Shown here piece after piece: positions 49,160 to 57,892 of a stretch of 64,000 nucleotides of DNA (the first letter of the stretch is position 1; each line of letters begins with the position of its first letter). The notes below the pieces were generated by a model. That model searched no databases. It saw only the letters and a list, made by a program, of their open reading frames with translations, and was not told where the DNA came from. The stretch is taken from the NCBI GenBank assembly GCA_021295815.1, contig JAGWBQ010000007.1, forward strand, positions 186,001-250,000, written 5' to 3'. The stretch comes from Gemmatimonadota bacterium (lineage in GTDB: Bacteria; Gemmatimonadota; Gemmatimonadetes; Longimicrobiales; Gaopeijiaceae). The position numbers were made by a program, and so were the translations under genes.

Positions 49160-49579
49160 ATGAACAACATCGCCGCAGTGCCGCCGAACGGTCCGCTGTG
49201 CCTTACGGGAGACGTCCGGGTCGAGGTGGCGGGCGAGATCGTCGCCGAGTCGGACTCGGTCGCCCTGTGCCGATGCGGTCATTCCAACAACAAACCGTTT
49301 TGCGACGGGTCCCACCGAACGGCCGAATTCGACGACCCCGGCCTGATCCGGGGCGGTAGGCTCGTTCCGGCGGCCGACGGGAACGCAGGCGCGGACGACC
49401 CCGTGCGCATCGTCTGCGTCGGCAACGGCCCCCTCGCGGTGCGCGGCCCCTTGACCGTGGTGGCCGCCGACGGAACCATGTCCCAGGGCGTGAAGGGTTC
49501 GCTCTGTCGGTGCGGCGAATCTTCCACCAAGCCGTTCTGTGACGGAAGTCACCGCGAGGCGGGATTCGAGGCTCCGTGA
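49160..49579 (+). CDS. Tandem CDGSH iron-sulfur protein
   Basis: 139 residues with two CDGSH zinc-finger-type [2Fe-2S] sites: CRCGHSNNKPFCDGSH at about residues 36-51 and CRCGESSTKPFCDGSH at about 115-130, both with the full Cys3-His ligand set and the P-F-CDGSH spacing. The half between them repeats the strand pattern, which points to an internal duplication. Related to mitoNEET-type proteins: small redox or cluster-transfer proteins. A strong ribosome site (GGGAGGAGAG, then 4-5 bases) precedes the ATG. Confidence 0.9.
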   Translation: MNNIAAVPPNGPLCLTGDVRVEVAGEIVAESDSVALCRCGHSNNKPFCDGSHRTAEFDDPGLIRGGRLVPAADGNAGADDPVRIVCVGNGPLAVRGPLTVVAADGTMSQGVKGSLCRCGESSTKPFCDGSHREAGFEAP

Positions 49580-49967
49580 GCGCTCTTTTTCGCGGCGGGC
49601 CGAGGCGGGGCGGTCGCGGCCTGCGTACCGTTAGCGTCTCGAGGGGACACCGTGGCCGAGTTGACCCTTCCATTGGGTTGGCGGGCGGACCGGAAATCGT
49701 AACCGATCTTAGACGTCTATGTGGCGGCACACCGGTTTTCCCCCGCCATTGACCGTTTCGTCACGTCCGGTCCGTGAGAAACGTTCCTCTTGGAAGCTTT
49801 CTCCTTGCGGACCTCCTCCTCCTTCGGGTAGGTTGACGCCCGTAACCTGCGACGGACAGTGCGGGCCCGACTGGGACGGCGACGTTTCCGTCGGCCGGCC
49901 GTCGCCCCCTGCGTCCCCGCACCTCCTTCCCACGCCTCCTCACCATCACATCTCACCCACCTTCGCC
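49580..49967 (+). other. 388-base gap before the S9 peptidase gene
   Basis: No gene is supported. The peptidase frame is open here, but its codons are Pro/Arg-rich and unlike the mature protein, and a proper signal peptide starts only at 49968. TTGACC (49749) and TTGACG (49833) occur without convincing -10 boxes; an AGGTT/AACCT inverted repeat spans about 49830-49847. Confidence 0.4.
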
Positions 49968-52550
49968 ATGACAGCTTATCGATTCGTCACCCTTGTTTCG
50001 CTGGCCCTCCTGAGCGTCTCGCTTCTCTCCGACCCCGAACCCGCCGCCGCCCAGGACCGCCGCGCACGGAACCAGCGGGCCAACTTCGAGCTCGCCGCTC
50101 GCTTCGCTCCGTACAAGATGAGCGAAATGGTGCACAGCACACGCGTCGCCCCGAGGTGGATCGAGGGATCCGAAAAGTTCTGGTACGAATGGGAGGACTC
50201 GGACGGCACCTATTACTACATCGTCGATCCCGAGCGCGCTACGAAGACGAGCATCTTCGACAACGACCGCATCGCCGCCGAGCTCACTCGCATCACCCGC
50301 GATCCACACGACGGGCAGCACCTTCCCATTCGCAGCATCCGCTTCATCGACGACAACACGCTTCACTTCCAGGTCCAGTCCTCGCAGGACGAGGAGGTCG
50401 AGGAAGAGGAAGACGACGAGGTCGAAGAGGACATGGAGGAGGAGGAGGAGGGGGAACGGTCGCGAACCCGCACCCGCAAGCGCACCCACTATTTCGAGTA
50501 CACGATCTCGACGCAGACCTTGCGTGAAATGGAGGATTACGAGCACCCGGACAACCATCCCAACTGGGCCAGCGTCTCGCCCGACGGCGAAACCGTGATC
50601 TTCGCTCGCCATCACAACCTGTGGATGATGAACGGCGAGGACTACCGGCGCATCGTCGACGCCAGGCGGGGCAAGACCGGAGACGAGGCCGACGAGGCCG
50701 GAGACGAGGTGGAGGTGGAGGAGACTCAACTGACCACCGACGGCGAGAAGTACTACACATACGAGGGCAACTACACGGGGCGCGGCGAGACCAACGTCTC
50801 GATGGAAGAGGAGAAGGACGATCGCAAACCGACCTCGATCCAGTGGTCGAAGGATTCGCGCTACTTCTCCTTCGTGCGCCGCGACAACCGCGAGGTGGGC
50901 GAGCTCTGGGTAGTGCACGTGGTAGGCGACGGCAACGAGCGCCCCGAGCTCGAGACCTACTCCTACGAGATGGCCGGCGAGGAAAAGGTCACCCAGGAGG
51001 AGCTCATCGTATACGACCTCGAGACCAGGTCGCAGGTCACCGTCGCGCACGACCCGTGGTCCGACGAGGATCTCCAGGTCGTCACTGACCGACAGTTCTT
51101 CTACCCCGATTCCGACGAACCCCGGCGGGCGCTCTGGATCTCGGACGAGCCGGGCGTGCTCCACTTCATGCGCCTCAGCCGCGACCGGCACCGCGCCGCG
51201 GTGATGACGGCCGACGCCGCCACCGGCGAAGCTTCCATGCTCTTCGTGGACTCGCTCAACACGTACATCGAGACCCGCCCCATCGAGATGCTCGACAACG
51301 GCGACATGCTGTGGTGGTCGGAGCGCGACGGCTGGGCCCACGTCTACCGTTACGACTCCTCGGGTGAGATGATCGACCGGCTTACCGAGGGTCCGTGGCA
51401 CGTGGACGGCATCGCGGGCGTGGACGAGGCCGCCGGCCACGTCTTTCTGGTCGGCAACTCGAGGGAGGAGGGCGAAGATCCGTACTACTTCCACCTCTAT
51501 CGGGTCGGACTCGACGGGTCCGGGCTCACCCTGCTCAACCCCGGCGACTTCGATCACCAGGCGTCGATGGGAGAGTCGCGGCGCTTCTTCGTCGACAACC
51601 ACTCGCGGGTGAACACCGTTCCGGCCTCCGCGCTCTTCGCCTCCACGGGCCGCAAGATCATGGACTTGGAGACGGCGGACTTCTCGGCGCTCGAAGCCGC
51701 GGGCTACCAGATGCCCGAGCCCTACAAGGTGGAATCCGCCGACGGCGTGACCGACATCTACGGCGTCATGTACAAGCCCTACGACTTCGATTCGGACCGC
51801 GACTACCCGATCGTCGCCTACGTCTACCCGGGACCCCAGACCGAGTCGGTGTCGAAATCCTGGTCGACGAACTCGACCGAGCAGGGTCTGGCCCAGTTCG
51901 GCATGATAGTCGTCACCATGGGGAACCGCGGCGGTCACCCCGACCGTTCCAAGTGGTACCACAACTACGGCTACGGCGACCTGCGCGACTACGGACTCGC
52001 CGACAAGAAGGCCGTGATCGAGCAGCTGGCCGACCGCCACAACTACATCGACCGCGACCGGGTCGGCATCTACGGTCACTCGGGCGGTGGATTCATGTCG
52101 ACCGCGGCGATGCTGGTCTACCCCGACTTCTTCAAGGTGGCGGTGTCTTCGGCGGGCAACCACAACAACGATGTCTACAACCGCTGGTGGTCGGAGACGC
52201 ATCACGGCGTCAAAGAGGTGGTGGACGACGAAGGCGAAGTGACCTGGGAATACGAAATCGAACGCAACTCGGACCTCGCCGCCAACCTGAAAGGCCACCT
52301 TCTGCTCACGACCGGCGACAACGACAACAACGTCCACCACGCCGGCACCTTCCGTATGGCGGAAGCTCTGATCCGGGCGAACAAGCGTTTCGACTTCTTC
52401 ATCTTCCCAGGCCAGAGGCACGGCTTCGGCGACATGAGCAACTACTGGTTCTGGCTGCGGGCGGAGTACTTCGTGAAGCATCTACTCGGGGACGAACGTT
52501 GGGATGTCGACATACTCGAGCTTCAGGGGCACTTCCCGAAGACGCGCTAG
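49968..52550 (+). CDS. Secreted S9B dipeptidyl-peptidase IV-like enzyme
   Basis: 860 residues from the ATG at 49968, which opens a normal signal peptide (FVTLVSLALLSVSLLSDPEPAAAQ). An N-terminal beta-propeller (about 50-560) with DPPIV-type blades (WSKDSRYFSFVRRDNREVGELWVV, SVSPDGETVIFARHHNLWMM) precedes an alpha/beta-hydrolase domain: nucleophile GIYGHSGGGF, charge-relay Asp in TGDNDNNVHHAGT and His in GQRHGFGD. The catalytic triad is complete. An odd acidic insert (about residues 139-165, Glu/Asp 25 of 30) followed by a basic patch interrupts an early blade. It releases dipeptides or oligopeptides in the periplasm. Confidence 0.9.
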   Translation: MTAYRFVTLVSLALLSVSLLSDPEPAAAQDRRARNQRANFELAARFAPYKMSEMVHSTRVAPRWIEGSEKFWYEWEDSDGTYYYIVDPERATKTSIFDNDRIAAELTRITRDPHDGQHLPIRSIRFIDDNTLHFQVQSSQDEEVEEEEDDEVEEDMEEEEEGERSRTRTRKRTHYFEYTISTQTLREMEDYEHPDNHPNWASVSPDGETVIFARHHNLWMMNGEDYRRIVDARRGKTGDEADEAGDEVEVEETQLTTDGEKYYTYEGNYTGRGETNVSMEEEKDDRKPTSIQWSKDSRYFSFVRRDNREVGELWVVHVVGDGNERPELETYSYEMAGEEKVTQEELIVYDLETRSQVTVAHDPWSDEDLQVVTDRQFFYPDSDEPRRALWISDEPGVLHFMRLSRDRHRAAVMTADAATGEASMLFVDSLNTYIETRPIEMLDNGDMLWWSERDGWAHVYRYDSSGEMIDRLTEGPWHVDGIAGVDEAAGHVFLVGNSREEGEDPYYFHLYRVGLDGSGLTLLNPGDFDHQASMGESRRFFVDNHSRVNTVPASALFASTGRKIMDLETADFSALEAAGYQMPEPYKVESADGVTDIYGVMYKPYDFDSDRDYPIVAYVYPGPQTESVSKSWSTNSTEQGLAQFGMIVVTMGNRGGHPDRSKWYHNYGYGDLRDYGLADKKAVIEQLADRHNYIDRDRVGIYGHSGGGFMSTAAMLVYPDFFKVAVSSAGNHNNDVYNRWWSETHHGVKEVVDDEGEVTWEYEIERNSDLAANLKGHLLLTTGDNDNNVHHAGTFRMAEALIRANKRFDFFIFPGQRHGFGDMSNYWFWLRAEYFVKHLLGDERWDVDILELQGHFPKTR

Positions 52551-52609
52551 AAGCGGACCGGCGGATCTTCGCTCGGACGTCCGACGGAGCCCTTCCTGTC
52601 ACGGGCACC

Positions 52610-53821
52610 ATGAAGAACCGACGCTACTCCGGCTACCGGTCATACTCCTACCTCGAGCCCGGGGCGGACTACCGCGAGTTCGAACTCTGTGCCGAAACCG
52701 GGCGCGTGGACTCCATGCGAGTGGAGCTCGACGGGGCGGGGGAGGAACGGGCGAGGGCTCTCGCCTCGGCCTCTCCCATGATCTCGATGCACGAGCATCT
52801 GGGAGTCTTCCCGGAGAGGATCGACGAGACGCCGGAGTACTGCCGGGCCGGCCGGATGCACACCGCGTTCCGCGGCATCGCCGAGTCGCTTTGGGACTGC
52901 GTCTTCGACAACTTGATGGACGGCCTCTGCCGCATCCGTTCGCACTCGGGCTGGCAGTGGGAGGACGTGCTCCACGATCTCGGCATGCGCCTCTCCGATC
53001 TGGCGCATCAGGACTTCGTGACGCCGTGTCTGCGGGCGGAGGACGTGGAGCGGGCGCGAGCGGCAGGCCGCGTGGCGTGGGTGGCGACCATGGAAGGCGC
53101 CGCCATGATCGAGCACGACCTCGACCGCATCGACATCCTCCACGGTTTCGGACTGCGCTCGCTGGGAATCACCTACTCGGAGTCGAACGCACTCGGGAAC
53201 GGCCTGAAAGAGCATCGCGACGGCGGGTTGACCAACTTCGGCCGGCGGGCGGTGGAGCGCATGAACAAGTTGGGACTGCTCATCGACTGCTCGCACTGCG
53301 GCGACCGGACCACGCTGGATACCGTCCAATGGAGTGAAAAACCCGTGGTTCTCTCGCACATCGGCGCTCGCGCGCTCTGGGACTCGAAGCGGTTGGCGCC
53401 GGACGAGGTGATCGAGGCGGTCGCGGCCAAGGGCGGCGTGATCGGGATCGAGGCCGCTCCGCACACCACCCTAACCCGCAACAACCGGACGCACAATCTC
53501 GAAGCTCTGATGGAGCACTTCGAGCATGTGAAGGCGCTCGTGGGGATCGACCACGTGGGCTTCGGGCCGGACACGACGTACGGAGACCACGTCGGGCTCC
53601 ACCGCGTCTACGCGGCGGCGCTCTCGCTCAAGGAGTCGAAGGGAGCGGGGCGGTCCGGTCAGGAGTACGACGAGGTGGAGTTCGTCGACGGGATCGAGAA
53701 TCCGACGGAGGGCGGTCACAACATCCTGCGCTGGCTCGTGCGCGAGGGCTATTCGGACGACGATATAGCCAAGGTCATGGGCGGAAACGCTCTCCGGGTC
53801 ATGCGGCTCGCCTGGGAGTGA
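52610..53821 (+). CDS. M19 membrane-dipeptidase family protein
   Basis: 403 residues from the ATG at 52610 (the open frame begins earlier but is antisense-like there). No signal peptide is visible. M19 fold: WVATMEGAAMIEHDLDRI (bridging Glu), LGLLIDCSHCGDRTTLDTVQWSEKPVVLSHIGARAL (two metal His), LVGIDHVGFGPDTTYGDH. The usual first metal motif HxD near the N-terminus is HEH here (SMHEHLG). A C-terminal helix NILRWLVREGYSDDDIAKVMGGNALRV is typical. It probably hydrolyses dipeptides from the S9 enzyme; the cytosolic or exported location is unclear. Its stop overlaps the next GTG. Confidence 0.85.
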   Translation: MKNRRYSGYRSYSYLEPGADYREFELCAETGRVDSMRVELDGAGEERARALASASPMISMHEHLGVFPERIDETPEYCRAGRMHTAFRGIAESLWDCVFDNLMDGLCRIRSHSGWQWEDVLHDLGMRLSDLAHQDFVTPCLRAEDVERARAAGRVAWVATMEGAAMIEHDLDRIDILHGFGLRSLGITYSESNALGNGLKEHRDGGLTNFGRRAVERMNKLGLLIDCSHCGDRTTLDTVQWSEKPVVLSHIGARALWDSKRLAPDEVIEAVAAKGGVIGIEAAPHTTLTRNNRTHNLEALMEHFEHVKALVGIDHVGFGPDTTYGDHVGLHRVYAAALSLKESKGAGRSGQEYDEVEFVDGIENPTEGGHNILRWLVREGYSDDDIAKVMGGNALRVMRLAWE

Positions 53822-54648
53822 GCCGGGGAGCGGCTCCGCTGGGCTGCGGCGCGGCCGTTCCGCCGGTCGGTCCGGCGGTCGCGGAGCTTCGCTGCTCTCG
53901 GCGTTCGCGCGAGTTTCGCCACGGACTGCTAGCGGCCCTCCTCCTGGGACTCGCGGGCGCGGCTCCTCGGGCAGCGCAGGAAACCCCGAGCGAAACGCCT
54001 GCTCCGGCGCTCTCCTCGCTCCGGCTCCGGGCGTCTCTTGCCGACGGCGCGCGCGGGACGGTTGTGAGGATCGAGTACCGGGTGACCGTCGCGGGTGAAG
54101 TGCTCGAGCCCCCTACACCTGCCTTCGAACTTCTCGGCTTCGGCGGCGCGCTCGCGGATTCGGTGCGGGTCGCCGGCAGGGCATTCCCGCTGTCGCCATC
54201 GGGCGGAACCATGCGGAGGGCGAAGATTCCGGGTGAGCTCTGGGAGCGCGACGGGAGGGGCGGCGGCGATGATGCCGGGGGCGTGACCGCGTTCGAGCTC
54301 GAGGTGGCGTACGAGGTGAGAGGCGCGGTGGATGGAGAAAAGCCGGATCTCCGAGCGCGTATCCCGGTTCTGGTTCCGGAGCTCGCTCCGGCCGTCGGCC
54401 CCGAGACCTTCGGCGCCGAGGTCGAGCTGCCAGCGGAGTGGCGCGTCTTCTCGGAATTCCCGTCCGGACTCGCGCCCCGGGAACCGGGGGTTCTCGCAGT
54501 CAGCTCGCGGGCACCTCCCGCGGTAATCGACTTTCGCGCCCGGACCGACGGGACGTGGCGACCCGATCTCGCCTTCTACCTCATGCTCGGCGCAGGATTC
54601 CTGCTGGTCGCGGTGGGGGCCGCGGCCTGGCGCGGACTCGAGCGGTGA
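53818..54648 (+). CDS. Signal-anchored membrane protein of unknown function
   Basis: 276 residues from a GTG overlapping the dipeptidase stop. Possible signal at about residues 36-53 (GLLAALLLGLAGAAPRAAQ); the preceding 35 residues may be an artefact of an early start. The middle is a beta-rich soluble domain (VVRIEYRVTVAGEVLEPP, TAFELEVAYEVRGAV, AEVELPAEWRVFSEFPSG) and the end is one membrane helix (DLAFYLMLGAGFLLVAVGAAAW), giving a C-terminally anchored periplasmic domain. No known family is recognised. It precedes the micropeptide and symporter genes. Confidence 0.55.
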   Translation: MSRGAAPLGCGAAVPPVGPAVAELRCSRRSREFRHGLLAALLLGLAGAAPRAAQETPSETPAPALSSLRLRASLADGARGTVVRIEYRVTVAGEVLEPPTPAFELLGFGGALADSVRVAGRAFPLSPSGGTMRRAKIPGELWERDGRGGGDDAGGVTAFELEVAYEVRGAVDGEKPDLRARIPVLVPELAPAVGPETFGAEVELPAEWRVFSEFPSGLAPREPGVLAVSSRAPPAVIDFRARTDGTWRPDLAFYLMLGAGFLLVAVGAAAWRGLER

Positions 54649-54712
54649 GGGGCGGATCGCCAGTGACCGCGACGGTGCGCGGGAGAGCGTCTGCGCACCG
54701 GGAGCCGAGCCG

Positions 54713-54814
54713 ATGAAGTCCTCTCCCGGCTTCATCTTCTGGGGCCTGTTCCTGGCCTGCGGGGTCGTCCTCGTCCTCTATTTGATCTGGATGATCCGGA
54801 AGGAGCGGCGGTGA
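54713..54814 (+). CDS. 33-residue single-helix membrane micropeptide
   Basis: MKSSPGFIFWGLFLACGVVL (first 20 residues) continues as VLYLIWMIRKERR: one membrane helix followed by a positive tail, so the C-terminus probably stays in the cytoplasm. It is preceded by GGAG at about 9 bases and its stop overlaps the symporter GTG start (GTGA), which is strong evidence for translation. Small single-helix accessory subunits are known for some sodium symporters; I infer a similar role here. No close named family is recognised. Confidence 0.65.
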   Translation: MKSSPGFIFWGLFLACGVVLVLYLIWMIRKERR

Positions 54815-56214
54815 GCGAGCGGGCCTGGATATTCGTCGGCTACTCGCTCATCGTCTTCGTGATCGGGTGGGTCGCGCTGAAAAGAACCCGGAGCGACTCC
54901 GACTACTGGATCGCCGGCGGCAACTTGGGCTGGTTCACCGGCGGGGCGACCATGGCCGCCACACATACCTCGGCCGGCACCTTCGTCGGCACGATTGGCA
55001 TTATGTACACCGTGGGCTGGTCGTTCGGCTGGGTCCTGCTCGCCATCCCGCTCTCGTACTGGTTCATGGTCGCGGTCCTCGCCCCACGCTTCACGAGCCG
55101 ACGGGAGCTGACGGTTCCCGCCTTCATCGAACGTCGTTACGGGAGCAGAAAGCTGCGCGGACTCGCCGCGACGATCATCCTCATCGCGACGGTGGTCTAC
55201 GTCCAGGCGCAGATCGTCGCCGGAGGCGTCATCGCCAACGTCGTCTTCGGAGTCCCGCCGATGACGGGGATGCTCGCGTTCACGGCGATCCTCCTCGCGT
55301 ACACGATAGTCGGCGGCATGCTCGCCGTCGTCTACACCGACAGCTTCCAGCTGGTCGTCATGGTACTGGGCGCGCTCGTCGCCGTCCCGCTCGTCCTCCA
55401 GCACACCGACGGCGTCTCCGGCCTGCTCGCTCTCGCGGAGTCGGCGCATCCGCTCGTCTTCTCGTGGGAGAGCATGCCCGCAGTAGCCCTCTTCAGCATG
55501 GGGCTCTCGTTTTTCCTGGGTGGCATCGCCACGCCCGAGAAGCTCGTCCGCCTCTACGCCATGCGCGACATGCGCACTATCAGGCGGGGCATCCTCTTCG
55601 CCGTCACCATGATCCTCACCCTAAATCTCGTCGTATTCGTCCTGGCGCTCGGGGCCATAGCCCTCTTCCCGGCTCTGCCGAGCGGCGATCTGGCGATGCC
55701 CGTGCTGGCGATGAACGTTCTCCCCATGGCGCTGGGATCGATCCTGCTTGCGGCGATAACCGCAGCGATGATGTCGACGGTGGACTCGCTCCTCATCGTC
55801 GCAGGCTCCGCGCTCTCCGTCGACATCTACCGGAACCTCCTGCGACGGCGGGAAGTCTCGGAGGCTCGCGGACTTGCCGTGGCGCGGCTGGGGATACTGA
55901 CGGTGGGGACGGTTCCGGTCGCGTTGCTTCTCTTCGGCGTGGGGGAAGGCGAATTGGTCCAGTACATCGTCCTTCTCTTCACGGCGCTGATGGGGGCGGC
56001 GTTCGCCCTGCCCGTGGTTGGCGGCGCCCTCTGGCGGGGAGCGACGGCTCCCGGTGCGGCGGCCGCGATGGTCGGCGGCGTGGCGGCCACCTTCGCGTGG
56101 AAGATCACGGGCCGCTCGGACGTGGAGCCCGTGGTGGCGGGATTTCTGACCTCCGCCGCGCTCTTCGTGGGGGTCAGTCTCTTCACCCGGACGCGGGCGC
56201 TCCCGGATGGGTGA
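54811..56214 (+). CDS. Sodium:solute symporter family transporter
   Basis: 467 residues from a GTG that overlaps the micropeptide stop. LeuT-fold SSS family: WIAGGNLGWFTGGATMAATHTSAGTFVGTIG (first broken helix), FIERRYGSRKLR, VVYTDSFQLVVMVLGA and the SSS motif FFLGGIATPEKLVRLYAMRDMRTIRRG, then ITAAMMSTVDSLLIVAGSALSVDIYR. About 13 helices. Na+-coupled uptake in the inner membrane; the substrate is not determinable, but neighbouring peptidases make amino acids or small peptides a reasonable guess. Its last 8 bases overlap the mobA start. Confidence 0.9.
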   Translation: MSERAWIFVGYSLIVFVIGWVALKRTRSDSDYWIAGGNLGWFTGGATMAATHTSAGTFVGTIGIMYTVGWSFGWVLLAIPLSYWFMVAVLAPRFTSRRELTVPAFIERRYGSRKLRGLAATIILIATVVYVQAQIVAGGVIANVVFGVPPMTGMLAFTAILLAYTIVGGMLAVVYTDSFQLVVMVLGALVAVPLVLQHTDGVSGLLALAESAHPLVFSWESMPAVALFSMGLSFFLGGIATPEKLVRLYAMRDMRTIRRGILFAVTMILTLNLVVFVLALGAIALFPALPSGDLAMPVLAMNVLPMALGSILLAAITAAMMSTVDSLLIVAGSALSVDIYRNLLRRREVSEARGLAVARLGILTVGTVPVALLLFGVGEGELVQYIVLLFTALMGAAFALPVVGGALWRGATAPGAAAAMVGGVAATFAWKITGRSDVEPVVAGFLTSAALFVGVSLFTRTRALPDG

Positions 56215-56947
56215 CTTCTCCTCCTGCCTCCTCGGAGCGGTGCTCGCCGGTGGCGGGAGTTCGAGGTTCGGGAAGGACAAGACCAGAGCAGGTCTCGGCG
56301 GAGCACCCTTGGTCGCTCGGGCGCGGAACACTCTGGCGAAGTCGTTCGAAGAGGTAGTGGTGGCGCTGGCCAGGGACGCGGCGGCAGCGGATGTGCGCGG
56401 CCTTCCGACGGCCCGGAGTGCAATCGTGCACGACCGCCGGAGCGGGAGAGGACCGATGGCGGGAATCGAAGCGGCCCTCCTCGAGGCGGAGAAGCGCGGT
56501 CGGTCGGGAGCCTTCGTGCTGGCGTGCGATCTTCCCCTCGTGACTCCGGCCACCGTGGAGGAGCTTGTGAAGATCTGGAAGCAAGAGGAAGCCCCGGCCG
56601 TCGCGGCCAAGCTGAACCTCCGTCATCTCGAGGGCGAAGAGCGCGGACGTCTTCCGTCGATCCAGCCGCTCTGCGCCGTCTATTCCTGCACCCTGCTGGG
56701 GGCGCTCGACACCGCCCTCTCGGGCGTGGTCCCCTCCATGCACTCGTTCTTCAGCGCGGTCGGGGGCAGGCCGGTGCAGCTCACGGAAGCCGGCGACGAT
56801 GAGTTCCTGAACGTCAACACGCAAGCGGATCTGGACAGGGCTGAGGCGGTGGTCGCGGGTCGGTCCGGCCTTGGGGGCGAGGCATTTAACGCGACACCGG
56901 AACCGGGTTCGGGGAACGTGAGGCACGACAAGCTGGGGACGCCGTGA
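56207..56947 (+). CDS. mobA: Molybdenum cofactor guanylyltransferase MobA-like
   Basis: 246 residues. The nucleotidyltransferase N-terminus GAVLAGGGSSRFGKDKTRAGLGG is diagnostic, followed by VHDRRSGRGPMAGIEAAL, FVLACDLPLVTPATVEELV (metal-binding Asp) and LNVNTQADLDRAE near the end. MobA attaches GMP to molybdopterin to give the bis-MGD cofactor. The final 30 residues look unconserved. It overlaps the symporter gene by 8 bases and its stop overlaps the GTG of the acyltransferase remnant. Confidence 0.85.
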   Translation: MGDFSSCLLGAVLAGGGSSRFGKDKTRAGLGGAPLVARARNTLAKSFEEVVVALARDAAAADVRGLPTARSAIVHDRRSGRGPMAGIEAALLEAEKRGRSGAFVLACDLPLVTPATVEELVKIWKQEEAPAVAAKLNLRHLEGEERGRLPSIQPLCAVYSCTLLGALDTALSGVVPSMHSFFSAVGGRPVQLTEAGDDEFLNVNTQADLDRAEAVVAGRSGLGGEAFNATPEPGSGNVRHDKLGTP

Positions 56948-57093
56948 AGCTGGAAGGACGGATCGAATCGCTCGACGCCCTGAGCGGTCTCGCGGTCGCC
57001 GGTATGATACACGTCAACACCCGGGAGCTGGGCGCACGTCTACCCGCCGCTCCTCCACGCCGAGTGGCACGGCCGGACTCCGACCGATCTCGT
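56944..57093 (+). pseudogene. Truncated, frameshifted N-terminus of a DUF5009/HGSNAT-type membrane acyltransferase
   Basis: From a GTG coupled to the mobA stop, the frame reads [20 protein letters not shown], the typical N-terminus of heparan-alpha-glucosaminide N-acetyltransferase-like proteins. At about 57017 the frame slips: the next frame continues exactly as the family does, [21 protein letters not shown], then TDLV. Near 57093 the homology stops and the 3' part of the converging HAD gene begins. So about 50 codons of a ~380-codon gene remain, with one frameshift. It is a decayed gene whose downstream part was deleted. Confidence 0.75.
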
Positions 57094-57801
57094 GTCCCCC
57101 AACCCCATGAGCTCGACGACGCCCGCCATGTCCTGGACCGTGGCGGTCGGTCGGACCCGGGCGGGGGGCGTGGCTCCTCCGCCCGATCCTCGCGATCTGC
57201 GGTCGACGTGGACGGTCGCATAGCCTAGGGCGGAGGCCGGTGCGATATCGTGGAACAGGCTCTGGGCGATGTGCAGGGTGCGCTTCGCGGGGATGCCCGA
57301 GGCGGACCTCATGGTGTCGAAGTGATCCGGTGCGGGCTTGTAGCCGCCGGCGTCCTCGGCGGTCACCACCCAGTCGAAATCGATCTCCAGGGCGACTTGC
57401 GTGGCTGCGAAGAGGTCGCGGTCCACGTTCGACACGACCCCGAGCCGGTAGCGCGAGCCGAGCTTCCGCAAAGCTTCGACGGTGTCCGGGAAGGGCGGCC
57501 AGCTTCCGACCGATCCCGCGAAGGCTTCGCACTCGTGCGCGGTCGGAGAAAAGCCCGCGTCATCGGCCATCCGCTCGATCGTGAGCGCGAGGACCTCCCG
57601 ATACTTCCGGTAGCGCTCGGCCTGGACGACGTGCTCGTGTTCGGCGAAGCCTGCCAGCAGCTCACCGTCGGACGGGCTCCGCCCGCGGGCTTGGAAGACT
57701 GGACGGGCGGCGTCGACGATGCCCCGTTCCCAGTCGACGAGGGTACCGTAGCAGTCGAAGGTCAGGAGCTCGAAGCCGGCGGGGTCGAGGGTCGTGTTCA
57801 T
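57040..57801 (-). CDS. Haloacid dehalogenase-like hydrolase (HAD superfamily, type II dehalogenase-like)
   Basis: 253 residues from the ATG at 57801; an open frame upstream to 57996 runs into the divergent gene. Motif [14 protein letters not shown] with nucleophile Asp, motif [10 protein letters not shown], and motif III/IV around [11 protein letters not shown] match 2-haloacid dehalogenase and related phosphatases. The last ~16 residues (after [10 protein letters not shown]) are coded by the acyltransferase remnant and are probably a read-through extension created by the deletion, since family members end near there. Substrate not determinable. Confidence 0.85.
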   Translation of the reverse strand: MNTTLDPAGFELLTFDCYGTLVDWERGIVDAARPVFQARGRSPSDGELLAGFAEHEHVVQAERYRKYREVLALTIERMADDAGFSPTAHECEAFAGSVGSWPPFPDTVEALRKLGSRYRLGVVSNVDRDLFAATQVALEIDFDWVVTAEDAGGYKPAPDHFDTMRSASGIPAKRTLHIAQSLFHDIAPASALGYATVHVDRRSRGSGGGATPPARVRPTATVQDMAGVVELMGLGDTRSVGVRPCHSAWRSGG

Positions 57802-57892
57802 GGCAGTCGCGGATGTGGGCGGAAGGCTCGGACGGGCGTTATTTCGGGGGATCGTAGCTCGCCGGGTCCCAAAATCTACGGAGGCAAGCACC

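Noticed and set aside
49953-52481. An 842-codon minus-strand frame across the S9 peptidase
   Set aside because: Val/His-rich antisense product without domains; the plus strand has signal peptide, propeller and complete catalytic triad.
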